The notes under the pieces were generated by a model. It did not search any database. It worked only from the letters and a program-made list of their open reading frames with translations, and had not been told where the DNA came from. This document shows, piece after piece, positions 42,729 to 54,294 of a stretch of DNA of 64,000 nt. The DNA comes from Aphrocallistes beatrix. Lineage: Eukaryota > Porifera > Hexactinellida > Sceptrulophora > Aphrocallistidae. The stretch is from positions 4,700,857 through 4,764,856 of the forward strand of contig OY725491.1 in the NCBI GenBank assembly GCA_963281255.1, in the 5' to 3' direction. How positions within the stretch are numbered: the stretch's first letter is position 1; each line of letters opens with the position of its first letter. The position numbers were made by a program, and so were the translations under genes.

Positions 42729-43271
42729 AACTAAAGTCTATTCAGGATTTGCTTCAATATCACCACAAATTTCTAATTGAAGAGGAGATTTAACCCAAAA
42801 GTTTAACAATTGCCTGTATACGAGTACAACAATTTGTCAGCATAATAATAGATGAGATACGAAAAATGAACATAAATTGATGTTTGATAAATGACAAGAA
42901 AATAAATTGTTATGGAATGGCATGCCCTTGAATAAATAGTCAAATATAAACACTAAGAAAGTGTTTTAAGGCATAACAATTAGAAACAGTATAAAATGGA
43001 AGCCATTAAAAAAATCGAGAATTAGAAGACATAATTTGAAGGATAACATAGATATTGTTTCCTGAGTTTACTGTAGAATGCCCAACATTTTTATGGCTTC
43101 ACTTGTATAGAAAATGACTGGGAGACATCCGCGATTTCAGGAACACTGTGTCCCCAATCGGTACTCTACGGTTTAAGAATTAGGTAACTAAATTATTTTT
43201 CATATACAACCTTAACGCTGTATACAGTCAGGGAGTCAGAAAAGAAATTTGAGGAGGCGTAATATAGAGTG
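42729..43271. other. Intergenic, no feature recognised
   Basis: AT-rich, no gene or repeat recognised. Confidence 0.3.
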
Positions 43272-43614
43272 CTAAGTTGACTAATTCATGAATTAATGAA
43301 TAATTCGAATAATACATAATTCATTATACCTGAGAAGAATTATTTAAAAATGTATAGTTTTAGCCAAGAAAAAGTCATAAATTGTAGGGATAAATTATTC
43401 GAATAATTTTTAATTCAGGAAGTGGAGACATATTTGTCGAGGATTGATGGATCAATGCTATTGAAAATGTTTGGAACACTTTCCATAATCTTTATTAGTT
43501 AGTAATTGTTACTTTCCTTTTTATCACACATGTTTGACTAATTCATACTTGAATTATGAATTATTCGAATAATTCATAATTCTTTGCCATTTTTTAATGA
43601 ATTAGTCAACTTAG
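43272..43614. mobile_element. hAT MITE with ATTCGAAT motifs and perfect 8-bp duplication
   Basis: Inverted ends CTAAGTTGACTAATTC and GAATTAGTCAACTTAG are flanked on both sides by ATAGAGTG (43264-43271, 43615-43622). Subterminal 'attattcgaataat' palindromes occur near both ends and in the middle. Confidence 0.85.
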
Positions 43615-43622
43615 ATAGAGTG

Positions 43623-43938
43623 GTGCTCGAATTTGTCTATGGGAATATTGTATTAGAAAATTGCAATGTCATTGTGGAATGAAGAGAGACGGTATACACT
43701 AATTATCAGAATGGAGGAAAACTCCATACTAGATTAAGCCATATAACAAGTTTGACCATGATTGATACTGAATTGCTTGAGAAATTTTGCCGTAAGTAGT
43801 GCTCACATCTAGCTGCTAACTTCACATTCGTGTTTTAGCCAGGGATCGCTCCTCTTTAGGGGAGAAGCACCATTCAGTTACAATTCTCCCTGATTTGTGA
43901 CTTTGGGATTATATACTCAATTTTACAAAACATATATC
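43623..43938. other. Intergenic, no feature recognised
   Basis: No gene or repeat recognised. Confidence 0.3.
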
Positions 43939-44365
43939 AACAAGCACGCTTCGCTTGCTTGTGCTGCGCGGTTGGCGGACACTTTGTGCCTGGTCTCACA
44001 ATGAGTAATTATAAAGGAGATAAGATCTCTAAATATGTGTTGCTTACTGTTATAATCGATATCACTCGAAAATCATCAAATTCGTCAGTTTACGTCATAA
44101 GAGTAATGAGTCCTCATTTTTTGATGAAAGTTTTATCATATGTTAGATATATTCATATACACATCCTATTAGAAGCCTTCTATGTATCACCTAAAATGGC
44201 TGGGTTCTAGTCGAAAAACGGAAATTTCTAATTATAAAAAAGGTGACAATGAAGTCATAATTCCATGATGAGTCCACATTTTCGTCTTTAGTCAGAACTT
44301 AGTGGGGCTATAGCCAAAAATCAACTTTCTACGCCAGGCAGTTTCTTCTATCAATTGGTTATATA
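43939..44365 (-). repeat. Helitron-like repeat, subfamily A, 5' end missing
   Basis: Hairpin terminus at 43939-43990 (partly deleted after GGACACTTTGTG) and an A body up to 'agtttcttctatcaattgg'. It continues into an AT tract. Confidence 0.6.
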
Positions 44366-44544
44366 TATATATATTTAGGCGTATGATTTTAAGCTGCAAA
44401 GTGTTTAGGAGCGTAAAAATTCAGAAAAATACCCAATTTACCCAATATTATAATGTCATTTAGCGATTTAGGCGTATGAAAATTTAGAAATTTTAGATAG
44501 GAGCGTATCTCTGGAAGGCTGTATAATACCCTGATATATATCTA

Positions 44545-45752
44545 ACTAATACATGAGGTGCCTTAAATCATTATAACAAAGCACAATAAAGCTTAGGAAT
44601 GTATTACCAGCATATACAGTCGAACCTGCTATAACGGCCACTCTATATAACGGTCACCTGTCTATAGCGGTCTCCAATGAACAGTCCCGTCCGAAATTCC
44701 ATTATATTGAACCTGTGTATAGCGGTCACCTGCTCAACGCGGCCAGCGGCCACCCGTTTGTAGTCCCTTACTGACCCTAAAATGTGTATAATGGCCACTA
44801 CCTGTCTATAACGACCTTCACCTTTTTATGTGTTTATTACAGGACCTGTTACGAACGATAAACAAGTTTCATGTAATTACTTCAAGTAATGGAACTACGT
44901 ACATGTAGTAACTATGTTTCAGATAGGGTCCTGACAATCACCTGTATATAACGGTCACCTGTGTATAACGGCCAATTTTGTCCAGTCCCTTTGGTAGCCG
45001 TTATATACAGGTTCCACTGTATAAATATGTGTCAAAATACGTTGGTAAAAAAGTGACAAATTTGGTGGTTCAGAGGACGTTTAATGGCACTTCTAAGTGT
45101 TTTTATTATAAAATATTTCCCATAGAACTGAGATGTGAATGGGTTTTAATGCGAAAAATGTGGAATTTATTCATGGCATGTTGATATGGAAACGTGATTG
45201 GTCAGTTGAGGCCATATCTTGAAAACCACAAGAGCTAGACATTCAAATGTAATTCTATTTGATAGCCAATAGTCTATTTCCTATTAAGTGATAATATAAT
45301 TTATTTGTCTAAATTCAATGGTTTACGAGTTATTTGACAATTTATCATATTGGTCGCATTTGGTAATTTGTCGAATATCTCGTAAACCATTGAATTTAGA
45401 CTTCGAAATTATATTATCACTTAATAGGAATTAGTCTATTCACTATTAAATGGAATTACATTTGAATGTCTAGCTATCGTTGTTTTCAAGATATAACCCC
45501 AACTGACCAAAACACGTTTTCATAGCAACACTGGAATGTAGCAACTTTCCATGAATAAATTCCACATTTTTCGTATTAACTCATTCACATCTCAGTTCTA
45601 TGCGAAAAACTTTATAGGTGCCTTTAAACGACCTGATCTAAATTTTAACAACGGATATAGGTACTTTGATACCATATTTATATATGCTGGTAATACCTTT
45701 CCAAGCTTTATTGTGCTTTGTTAATGATTTAAGGCAGCTCATGTATTAGTTC
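44545..45752. mobile_element. Large foldback element, left arm split by a MITE
   Basis: The left arm starts 'ctaatacatgaggtgcctta' and the right arm ends with its inverse near 45752. After removing the MITE at 44617-45019, the arms are about 370 bp and complementary to a centre near 45350 (tggtttacgagttatttgac). A diverged remnant is at 15640. Noncoding. Confidence 0.8.
44617..45019. mobile_element. pogo-like MITE, type 2, complete, 403 bp
   Basis: Ends CAGTCGAACCTGCTATAACG and CGTTATATACAGG...CACTG are flanked by TA. Repeated 'tataacggccac' motifs. It lies inside the left arm of the foldback element; the right arm shows the site without it. Confidence 0.85.
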
Positions 45753-46334
45753 AACCATCTTATACCGCATCCCTAGTCCCAAATCCGCAAGTCACTGTGA
45801 GGCCTTATATACGTTTCTACAAGTATCAGAATAGTACTGTCATATACATATTTCATTCATACGAAATAACTCTTGTAGTACTAAAATAGGAGATTATCTA
45901 GTCCTACCCCGCTAACGGAAAATTCGTTACCGAAAAATTTGTTGCCGAAAAATTCGTCGTCGGAAGATTCGTCGCGGGAATTTCGTCCCGGGGGAAACCT
46001 ATATACTCACGTGATATCATGGCATTTTAGGCGCATGATTATTTAATCATGGGATTTTGCACTCACTACAGCCGTACTTTATGTATAAGCTTGTACTGTC
46101 TATTAGATAAGTTATGAGATTTGCCTTATTTAAATCGTTTACGAGACTATACTAGACTGCTAGTTAGTGAATGGTACGTAGTAGGAATTCGTATCTAGTT
46201 ACAGTATATGGTGGAATATTACATACAGTGCCACCCCATATCAGGGCATTTCTCTGGAATTGTATTTCATTAGGCATACTGTTGAGTATATATGTGCAGA
46301 GAAATTGAGCTAGCTATTCAAGAAACTACTCAAC
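45753..46334. other. Intergenic with a 15-bp repeat
   Basis: At about 45915-45990 five units like 'gaaaaattcgtcgccg' follow each other. The rest is unassigned. Confidence 0.4.
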
Positions 46335-46430
46335 TCAAAACAAACGAATTAAAAAAATCAACAACTCAACCAAAACAAACGAATCAAGACAACCAACAAC
46401 TCAACTCGAAACAAAGCAGTTCGAACACAC
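46335..46430 (+). repeat. Three imperfect 35-bp direct repeats
   Basis: Units beginning 'actcaactcaaaacaaacga'. They lie in a 65-residue ORF (46292-46489) rich in Gln, Thr and Asn, which I regard as a by-product of the repeat. Confidence 0.5.
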
Positions 46431-46569
46431 ATTCAAGTGAGTATATATTGTTATTTTATAATATACTTGTGTCTACGTATTATTCTTAATTCGTTTACAA
46501 GCCTTCGCGATACGACTCAATTTGTACAACCACTTCATTACTGTTGATGGTAATAGTAACTGTTTATTG

Positions 46570-46656
46570 TGGAGCATGCCTAATTTCCGGGATGGGACGG
46601 GTTAATACCTAATTTCCGGGACTGGATACCGTCCCGTCCCAGAAATTAGGCATGCC
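46570..46656. repeat. Short palindromic MITE-like repeat
   Basis: GCATGCCTAATTTCCGGGA is inverted as CCCAGAAATTAGGCATGC; GGGACGG motifs are inside. Confidence 0.55.
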
Positions 46657-46675
46657 CTTATTATGAACTACCAGT

Positions 46676-46826
46676 AATTACCAGGATTACTGTGGGAATG
46701 GGAATCCCTATGGGATAGGGATGGGAATTGAAATTATTTTTTCCTCCATGGGCATTCCCACAGGAATTCTATGGGAATGGGATGGGAATAAGAATTGAAA
46801 TTTCATTCCCACGGCAACCTTGGTAA
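46676..46826. mobile_element. hAT-like MITE with GGGAATGGGA motifs
   Basis: The ends CCAGGATTACTGTGGGAATG and CATTCCCACGGCAACCTTGG are inverted. Repeated 'tgggaatggga' inside; 'taatta' flanks the left end and 'taattac' the right. Confidence 0.55.
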
Positions 46827-47191
46827 TTACACCATATGTTCATAACTAGAGCATTGATCCAATCCTTGGGAGTCGAGATTGTAAAAGTATTTTATGGAAT
46901 CAAGTACTGAAGTATCATTTCCAATGGAGGCGCGAATTTTAGCTCAGCATCCAAATTTAATCCTCTCTAACTTTATTTCTTTCATTGTGCCACTAGTGCC
47001 ACTGGTTCTGGGTTATTCTTAAAAAATGTCGACTGAAAGTGTAGTTCCAGTAAGTAATCGAAGGAATATATTGAATGCAAATATCGTAATACATTGAAAA
47101 TATTCATTTTAAAGCTTTCTAACTGTGAAATCTTTGAAATCCACATAGTGGAATGCCTTACTTACTCGTTGAGATCCCACTAGGATGCGGC
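46827..47191. other. Intergenic, no feature recognised
   Basis: No gene or repeat recognised. Confidence 0.3.
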
Positions 47192-47815
47192 CAGGGGTGT
47201 AGTGTAGGGGGAGCAGCGTTCCCCTACTACAAATTCAAGGGGGAGCGGTGCTCCCTCACTTTAACTTGACGATTGCTATTACCTATAGAATCGTTTGGCA
47301 AGAATGAATTGCGGAGTCGACGTACTGAAAGAATACATGCCAACCTCTGCATGCAAAATAACGGGACATAAGTAGTACTTTTAGCGGGACATTGAGTTAT
47401 ATCGCGGGACATCGTATATTTGTATTATAGTAGGCTGAAAAAGCGGGACAATTACACTTTTTGCAACGTTTTCGCGCGACATAACTCTCTAAGCCTCTCT
47501 TCATATGTCCGAAAAAGCGAAAAAAATTCTTTTGGGGGAGCGCTTATAAAAGAATATACAGTCGACTCCGCTTAATAGGGCCACTGTTTAATCGGGTCAA
47601 CCGCTTAATTGGGCCACTTTTAGCAGGACCGGAAAAGCTCTCACACATAGAAACCAATACAAAATATTTTCGGTTAATAGGGTTCTCCGCTTAAACGGGG
47701 CAAAATGTCCTCTGACCGATGTGACCCTATTAAGCGGAGTCGACTGTATTACATTCTTTTATAATCGCTCCTTTTATAATCGCTCCCTAAAACAAATTTG
47801 AGCACTACACCCCTC
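47192..47815. mobile_element. hAT MITE with perfect 8-bp duplication, two nested pieces
   Basis: The ends CAGGGGTGTAGTG and CACTACACCCCTC are flanked by GATGCGGC on both sides (47184-47191, 47816-47823). Inside are a fragment related to the MITE at 14003 (about 47330-47480, GCGGGACA motifs) and a pogo-like MITE at 47559. Confidence 0.85.
47559..47746. mobile_element. pogo-like MITE, type 1, 188 bp
   Basis: The same 188-bp length, ends and 'cttaataggg' motifs as the copy at 28624, flanked by TA. Confidence 0.85.
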
Positions 47816-47839
47816 GATGCGGCACAAAATTATTGGGTT

Positions 47840-48720
47840 GAAACTTCGATGTGTAAGGTTCCATTTGGGGGGAACACCCCCATTTGAACATATGTAGGTT
47901 TCATTTGTTCCCTCCCCAAATTTGGAGGGTATTCCCCATTTTTAAAATTTATTGCTCCGATTTAGGGGTTCCACCCATTTTAGTATACAATCCACTTCCG
48001 AAAATCGGGGCTCCCTTAAACCGGGGCGCATCCGAAAAAATATGGTCTTATTCTATACAAAACTATCGGAAACCGGGGCGAGTTTGGATGATATTTTTCT
48101 TTGCAAAATTATGTTTTTAATTTAAAGCATTCCATTTGTATATACTTAATGTATAAAGAGTTGTTACACAGCATTTATGGGTGTGGGTGCCACGATGAAT
48201 TAGAGTCAAAGCACAAATTTTACTATCATCAAAAACTTAAACTTTAACTTTAGTATGTACATACGTATGTACTATACAAGGGCGAAATAACAGGATCGGC
48301 GGGTATGTGAGAGCCGTGTCACTTTTTGCAGTGGTCCTACTATAGCATAATGATTGAGGATGCTAGTTTGCACGGACCCAATATGATTTCCCTTAAAATG
48401 CTTTGTTTTTGTCACGAGCTAAACTAACTTGATACAGTACATCTAATCACTCGAAAACCGGGGCGCCCAGCTCTGGTCCCGAGGTGCTTCGGTTTTCGGA
48501 AGTGGACTGTATTTGTTTTTATATACAATATATATTGAATATAGTGATAAAAACAAAAACTGAAAGTTAAACCATAGATATAGCATCCAGAATATAAACA
48601 GTTCTAAACTTTTAATCAACAAATTGAAAAAATCGGGGGATTCCCCCCCCCCCCCCACCCCAATTTGGAGAGGCCTCCCCATGCCGTGTGTGCTGCACCC
48701 TTGCTACGCCGCTGTTCTAA
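47840..48720. repeat. Diverged G-run repeat, split by a MITE
   Basis: 47860-47970 and 48630-48690 carry short-run versions of the G-run/C-run palindromes (ggggggaacaccccc; cgggggattccccc) and the same lead 'aacttcgatgtgtaaggttc'. A pogo-like MITE lies between them. Confidence 0.55.
47988..48509. mobile_element. pogo-like MITE, type 3, 522 bp
   Basis: The ends CAATCCACTTCCGAAAATCG and GGTTTTCGGAAGTGGACTG are flanked by TA, with 'aaaccggggcg' motifs inside. Confidence 0.7.
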
Positions 48721-48811
48721 CTTAAGATACAACTTTATACCAGGTATGAAAATATGTATAGCTTATGCATACAGTAGTATATTAATAATTGATAAAATAT
48801 TCAAATTATTA

Positions 48812-49238
48812 CAATGGAACGCCAGTTATCCGAACATGTTAGGACCAAAGGAGGTTCGAATAAGTGAAATGTTCGGATAACTGAATTTTGAAAAACTGGA
48901 GTTCAAATACGTGACTTTCTACTGCAGCCCTATAACTTATGTTGAACTGAAAATAATTTATGTAATGTGGTTGAGTGACACTATTCTAAAGTGATGAAAC
49001 GAACCAGGAATGTGATGTGCTACTATTTATATGGATTACATATTGGTTGAGTTCTAGGTATAGCATCTTATGATTGTGTCTTATCGATAGTAGTTAATTT
49101 TGTGGACTTAATGCTTTCGATTCTCTAGACTTAAATAGAGTCATTTATAATATTTCCATTTGTACTAGTCTGGTTACCCGGGGGTTGGATACTTGAAATG
49201 TTCGGATGATAGAAGTTCGGGTAACTGACATTCTACTG
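48812..49238. mobile_element. pogo-like MITE, type 4 (CAGTTATCCGAAC)
   Basis: The ends CAATGGAACGCCAGTTATCC and GGGTAACTGACATTCTACTG, with 'ttcggataactga' motifs. TA is at the left; the right TA is altered. Related to the copy at 50201. Confidence 0.6.
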
Positions 49239-49948
49239 TCTTTTCAAAGTACGAAAATCGGATTCTCACAAATTGAAATTCACCTATATTAGCTAATCTT
49301 TGAGACCTCGCTTCCTGCTCAAAATATTTAAAAGGTGTGAAAATATGTAACACATACAGTGGAATTCGTTTATTAGAAACTCGAGTTAGTCCACGAAAAG
49401 GTTGCTAAGGGAACATAATAATACACATACTGATACTTGAAATTTGGATATTAATGCATAGAGCAATGTTGTTAATAGTTGAAGTCCGCATAGTATGTTA
49501 ATAACAAAAGCTTTCCAACGGTGGGAATTCTTGAAATATGACACCAAACGTCCGGACGCGTCCGAAACCCTTTGGACGAAAATGACCATCTTGTATTTTT
49601 TTAACTCCATTATTTTTCACTTCTTTTGGGTATACTAAATGCTTTCTAATCTAGATATATGTTTATTGCTAAATCTAATTGTCATAAATACGAATACATT
49701 GATAATGGAGTATACCTGGTGTGTCATTGTATTTTCTCTTAAGATTGGAGTTCACTCGACAGTTTCTTTTGTTGATTGAATTTATGCACAAGTTGTATGC
49801 TATCAATCGTGTTAAATATGATTAAACCGAAGTATTTCATGGCATTCTTGACTAAATTCGAATTGAAATAAGAGTTATGGTGCAGTGTGAGTTGTTACAA
49901 AAGTGATTAACTTCATATCTTGTTTCATAAATATCGTCCATAATAGTA
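49239..49948. other. Intergenic with one MITE-like end
   Basis: CAGTGGAATTCGTTTATTAG at 49355 looks like a pogo-type end without a partner. Nothing else recognised. Confidence 0.3.
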
Positions 49949-50726
49949 TACAAGCGAGCTTCGCTTGCTTGCGCTGCACGCGGCTGGGGGACACTTTGTG
50001 TCCGCCAGAGGTGCACTTTGGGCGCCTGGGGTCAGATTGATTAAGTATAAGGGAGATAGCAACTCTAGATACGTTTGTCCTACTGCTACTTGTATAATCG
50101 ATATCGCACGAAAAATGACCAAATTTGTCAATTTTTAAATTTTTTTGATGCGTAATGATGACGTCATAACTGAGTGATGAGTCATCATTTTTTGATGATA
50201 CAGTATAACGTCAGTTATCCGAACCCCTTGGTTGACCAAACTAAGCAGTCAATCAGGTAGCACACCAAAGGGTTCTATCGTCCTACTCTATGCGCTGCTT
50301 ACTCAGATATCGGGAAAACGATTTCAGCCGCTAATACAGTCTAAAGTTAGCGATTATTTTGAAAAGGTCGAGATCAATATGTATTTTATCCATATTGATC
50401 ATTATGACTACTTAGTACTACTAACCAACTTTTCTATATAATTACATAACAACTTCAGTTATTCGAACATTTCAGTTATCCGAACCCCCTCGGTCCCAAC
50501 CCGTTCGGATAACTGAAGTTCTACTGTAGTTGCATCATATGTAAGGCATAATAATATACACATTCTATTAATTTCTGCCTTCTATCCCCTAAAATTCCAT
50601 GATGAGTCGATATTTTGGTCTGAGATCAGAACTTAGTGGAGCCATAGCCAAATGATTCCTACATGCTAAAAATCAGCTTTCTGTGTCTGGCAGTTTCTTC
50701 CATCAATGCGTTACAGATATATTTTA
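49949..50726 (-). repeat. Helitron-like repeat, subfamily A, interrupted by a MITE
   Basis: Hairpin terminus at 49949-50030 and A body to 50200, resuming at 50527 and ending at 'agtttcttccatcaatgcg'. First of three same-orientation copies in a row. Confidence 0.65.
50201..50526. mobile_element. pogo-like MITE, type 4, with an empty-site comparison
   Basis: The ends CAGTATAACGTCAGTTATCC and GGATAACTGAAGTTCTACTG are flanked by TA. The A copy at 51121-51603 has the uninterrupted site (ttgatgatagttgcatcat at about 51281-51299), proving insertion at one TA with TA duplication. Confidence 0.9.
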
Positions 50727-51095
50727 TACAAGCGCGCTTCGCTTGCTTGCGCTACGCGGCTTGCGGACACTGTGTGTCTGCAAAGTCGCCATGCGGGCGC
50801 CTGGAGTTACTCAATCTAAACTATTTTTGGAATTTTTTTCCTTTATATATATATTGTAAACAAAGGTCAACGATAATTTTTCATATGGATCCGAAAATAT
50901 GATATTCGAAATCTACACCCCTAAAAACCCCATGTCAACCATTGGAAGCTAGTCTCTAGCCTATTTTGTAATTTGTTTACTTTATGTATATATTGTAAAC
51001 AAAAGTAAACAAATAATTTATCATATCGATCTGAAAATATGATATTCGAAATGTACACCCCTAAAAACTACATGTCAACCGTTGGAAGTTAGTTT
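50727..51095 (-). repeat. Helitron-like repeat, subfamily B, 3' part
   Basis: Hairpin terminus directly after the previous element, then B body with two of the roughly 140-bp units. The 5' part is missing. Confidence 0.65.
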
Positions 51096-51120
51096 TAATT
51101 AAAAATGATAGATGATAGTA

Positions 51121-51603
51121 TACAAACGCGCTTCGCTTGCTTGCGCTGCGCGGCTGGTGGACACTTTGTTACATCTGTACTAATGTTATAATCGATCATA
51201 CGAAAAATCACCAAATTTATCAATTTTTAAAATTTTGATGAGTAATGATGACCTCATAACAAAGTGATGAGTCATCATCTTTTGATGATAGTTGCATCAT
51301 TTGTGAGTTATGTTAGTATACAGAGTCTCTTAAAATTTCAGCCTTCTATCTCCTATAATGGCTGAGTTATGCTCGAATAACTGTATTGCTTAACTTTTAA
51401 AAATGTGACAATGACGTCATAATTCCATGATGAGTCGACATTTTGCTCTGAGCTCAGAACTTAGTGGAGCCATAGCCAAAATACCCCCACATGCCAAAAA
51501 TCAGCTTTCTGTGCCTGTCAGTTTCTTCAATCAATTCGTAATATACACGTATAGATATATATACACACATACAAACACATTAATCGAGTTTTAATAGTAA
51601 GGA
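51121..51603 (-). repeat. Helitron-like repeat, subfamily A, end to end
   Basis: Has both ends: the hairpin terminus at 51121 (the second hairpin partly lost) and the 5' end, here CGAGTTTTAATAGTAAGGA, at 51603. Contains TGACGTCA at about 51413 and GATGAGTCATC. Confidence 0.7.
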
Positions 51604-51824
51604 TATAATTTTGCACAGTTGGGTGATAAGACAATATATCAGTAGGGAATACATTGATATGGTAAATACCAACATATTCTAAGAGTAGTTGTTATTTATA
51701 ACGACTTCGAAGCTGATGAACTCCCAATTTTATAAAGAAAATATTTTTTACATCTTTGCAAAGAGAAATATGTTAAAATCAAGTTTGAAACCGCTTCAAC
51801 AAAATGCCAATTTAACCGAATAAT

Positions 51825-51944
51825 GGTCGGACCAAATAATTTGGTCAACTGAATAATTTGGTTAACCGAATAATTTGGTCAACCAAATAATTTGGTCAAC
51901 CAAATAATTTGGTTTACCGAATAATTTGGTCAACCAAATAATTT
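51825..51944 (+). repeat. 17-bp minisatellite, seven units
   Basis: Units of GGTCAACCAAATAATTT with GGTTAACCGA variants. Each contains a small palindrome (GGTcaACC). No gene. Confidence 0.85.
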
Positions 51945-51988
51945 GCATGCTTTCCTAACACAATCACTATATATTCAAAATATAAACA

Positions 51989-52502
51989 TCTTATATATTA
52001 AAACGCAATGTGTTTTTTTGTTTGTGCAAATTGATTGAGGAACTGGGAGATGCTAGAAACGTGAAATTTGGCACACACGTAATTAGTAATGAAACGAAGG
52101 GAGTTCGAAGATCTAAGCGAAATGTTCACACCTCGCCGAGATAGGTGACAAATAAAATCGATTTATAATGCAAATACATTGGAATAAAATAGTAGTGACT
52201 TATGCATATAATCAAAAGGACTATTTGTGATTGAAATTCATTGGTTTATGTGAGAACCAATCAATTATTAGCCTTTTATAATGCCATTCATACGATTCTA
52301 TTTCATATAAATGATTGAATACTGCTATTTTGAGTATAAAATTTAATTGTTAACAACAATTAAAGTGTGTTATATGCTACGATCAATCAATTCGATCATA
52401 AAATAACTTTTAACGACATGGACTGGAATTGATTATTTAAGTAGAATAATCTTTAGCAATGTGAACTTTGTGTATTCAAATTGAGCTTACATTCAGGATT
52501 AG
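51989..52502 (+). repeat. Helitron-like repeat, subfamily C, 5' part
   Basis: Starts TCTTATATATTAAAACGCAA, then 'tttgtttgtgcaaattgatt' and 'gtgaaatttggcacacacgt', a start style common to animal Helitrons. It breaks off at the hAT element at 52503. Confidence 0.65.
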
Positions 52503-53285
52503 TAGGGTTTGGAATCCGGATAGTAATATCCGGATACTATCCGGTTACCTAAACCATACAAATTATCCGCTATCCGGATATTAGCCTGATGGATATCCGG
52601 ATTCATACAATTGATTCGTTTAAAATCGTTATAACAAATCTGATACAAATATAGATTCGTTGCTGTTGACAAGCTTCAAGCATAATACCAATAACAATGA
52701 TTGTTTTACTATAACACATTTCTATACATACTACTCGACTATCTGTCTGATTCTATCAGCTACAAGATGACTATAAGTATATTATCAAAATATTTCCTCC
52801 AATTATATTCTACATGTCCACAATTCAAGTAAAGAAATCTGAAGTTTGGCAACATTTTTCACGACAGGGCGATTTAGCAACATGCAATATATGTAATACA
52901 CAAATTTGTTGTAAGGGCGGTTGTACTAGTGCTATGCGAAATCATTGCCGCTCGAAGCACAAAATTTGTTTTAATGAGTTCCCAGAAACGGCAAAGAAGA
53001 AATGTAATAATCAATCAGAAATTCTACAGTATTATACCAAGAAGGAGTCTTTAGCAGAAATTATCTCTAGACTTACTGCGGAGGATGGATTTAGCTTCCA
53101 TGGAATAGTAAGAAGTCAATTCATTAGGAGATCTTTGAATGAAAAAGGATATAGCCCACCTTTGTGCCCGAAAACTGCAGCAAGACTTGTCATTTCCTTC
53201 AGCAAAAGTATTAAAGAAAATTTGTCAAGACAAATATCAGGATTACTTCTCAAAGGAACAAGATTCAGTATTTCATTAGATGGTA
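52503..53285 (+). pseudogene. hAT element, 5' end with BED-finger transposase, truncated
   Basis: TAGGGTTTGGAATCCGGATA starts the element, followed by many ATCCGGATA motifs to about 52600. The ORF starts at 52814 and encodes about 157 transposase residues: a BED zinc finger (VWQHFSRQGDLATCNICNTQ, then a C-C and H-x4-H context RNHCRSKH), then ITRL-like hAT sequence up to GTRFSISLDG, the start of the catalytic domain. There a MITE is inserted, and the remaining ORF codons to 53398 are MITE sequence. The rest of the transposase is absent. Confidence 0.75.
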
Positions 53286-53889
53286 TGTTGCAGTGTGAAT
53301 GCGAAACTGGTGGATTCGCGAATACACTGAATAGTTGGTGGATTCGCGAATACACCGGTGCAAATGTGAAACCTTTTTATCTTAAACCTTATGGTTGATT
53401 TATATTTCTCATAGGAACAACTAGATTACAACAAACGAGATAATGTGTGATTATTCGAAATGAACAAAGATGTTGTATAGATTGGGAAGAAGATCGACAA
53501 TATATACTAAGTACAATGAAATCTATTACCTATTCTTGACAGTTTATTATTACATACTTGTATCCTGAACTGATTCAAAAAACAAAGTTGACTAATCTTT
53601 TTCTCACGCCAAAAATGTAGTTGTATAGTAGCTTTGAAAACATGTTGTTTACATCATCTTACTGTCAAATTTTTAGTTATGAAACAGCTGAGTATTACTA
53701 ATAATAGTACAAATACTACTTATTTCCTTTGAGTTATATAATTAACCAACCATAAGATTTAAGATAAAAAGGTTTCGCATTTGCACCGGTGTTTTCGCGA
53801 GTCCACCAACTATTCAGTGTATTCGCGAATCCACTAACTAGTATTCAGTGTATTCGCGAATCCACCAGTTTCGCATTTACACTGCAACA
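53286..53889. mobile_element. MITE with TTCGCGAAT repeats, copy 1
   Basis: Inverted ends TGTTGCAGTGTGAATGCGAA and GCATTTACACTGCAACA. Both arms carry direct repeats of 'ttcagtgtattcgcgaatcc', two at the left and three at the right. Inserted in the hAT transposase ORF. Confidence 0.8.
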
Positions 53890-53919
53890 TCTATCTATCT
53901 ATATATATATATATATATA

Positions 53920-54286
53920 TGTTGCAGTGTATATGCGAAACTGATGTATTCGCGTTGTTTCTAAAACTTAAAACATACCAAAAAGCAAATAATATGGCAT
54001 AGCATGAGGAGTGATGTATGTAATGTAAGAATGATTTATCATGCTTGAAGATTACATGGAAACGATTTAGAATAAGGTTTTACATTCATTGATCTTGATT
54101 AAAAGTTTTGTTGTAATCTAGTTGTTCTTATGAAAAATTTAAATCAACCTTAAGATTTAAGATAAAAAGGTTTCGCATTTGCACCGGTGTATTCGCGAAT
54201 CCACCAACTATTCAGTGTATTCGCGAATCCACCAACTATATTCAGTGTATTCGCGAATACAGCAGTTTCGCATTTACACTGCAACA
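53920..54286. mobile_element. MITE with TTCGCGAAT repeats, copy 2
   Basis: Same ends as copy 1, 30 bp away across a (TA)n tract. The left arm is shortened and the right arm nearly identical, including 'aaggtttcgcatttgcaccg'. Confidence 0.75.
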
Positions 54287-54294
54287 TATATATA

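Noticed and set aside
42437-42730. 97-residue Gly/Pro-rich ORF on the minus strand (and the 111-residue one at 40221-40556)
   Set aside because: The frames are produced by G-run and C-run palindromes of the repeat; they exist in several frames at once and follow the repeat borders.
46292-46489. Gln/Thr/Asn-rich 65-residue ORF
   Set aside because: It is explained by three 35-bp direct repeats; there is no start context or splice support.
49386-49610. 74-residue minus-strand ORF
   Set aside because: No motif, and next to a MITE-like end; nothing supports coding.
53283-53398. C-terminal 38 residues of the ORF 52814-53398 as part of a hAT transposase
   Set aside because: These codons are the left arm of a MITE that recurs at 53889 (inverted) and 53920.
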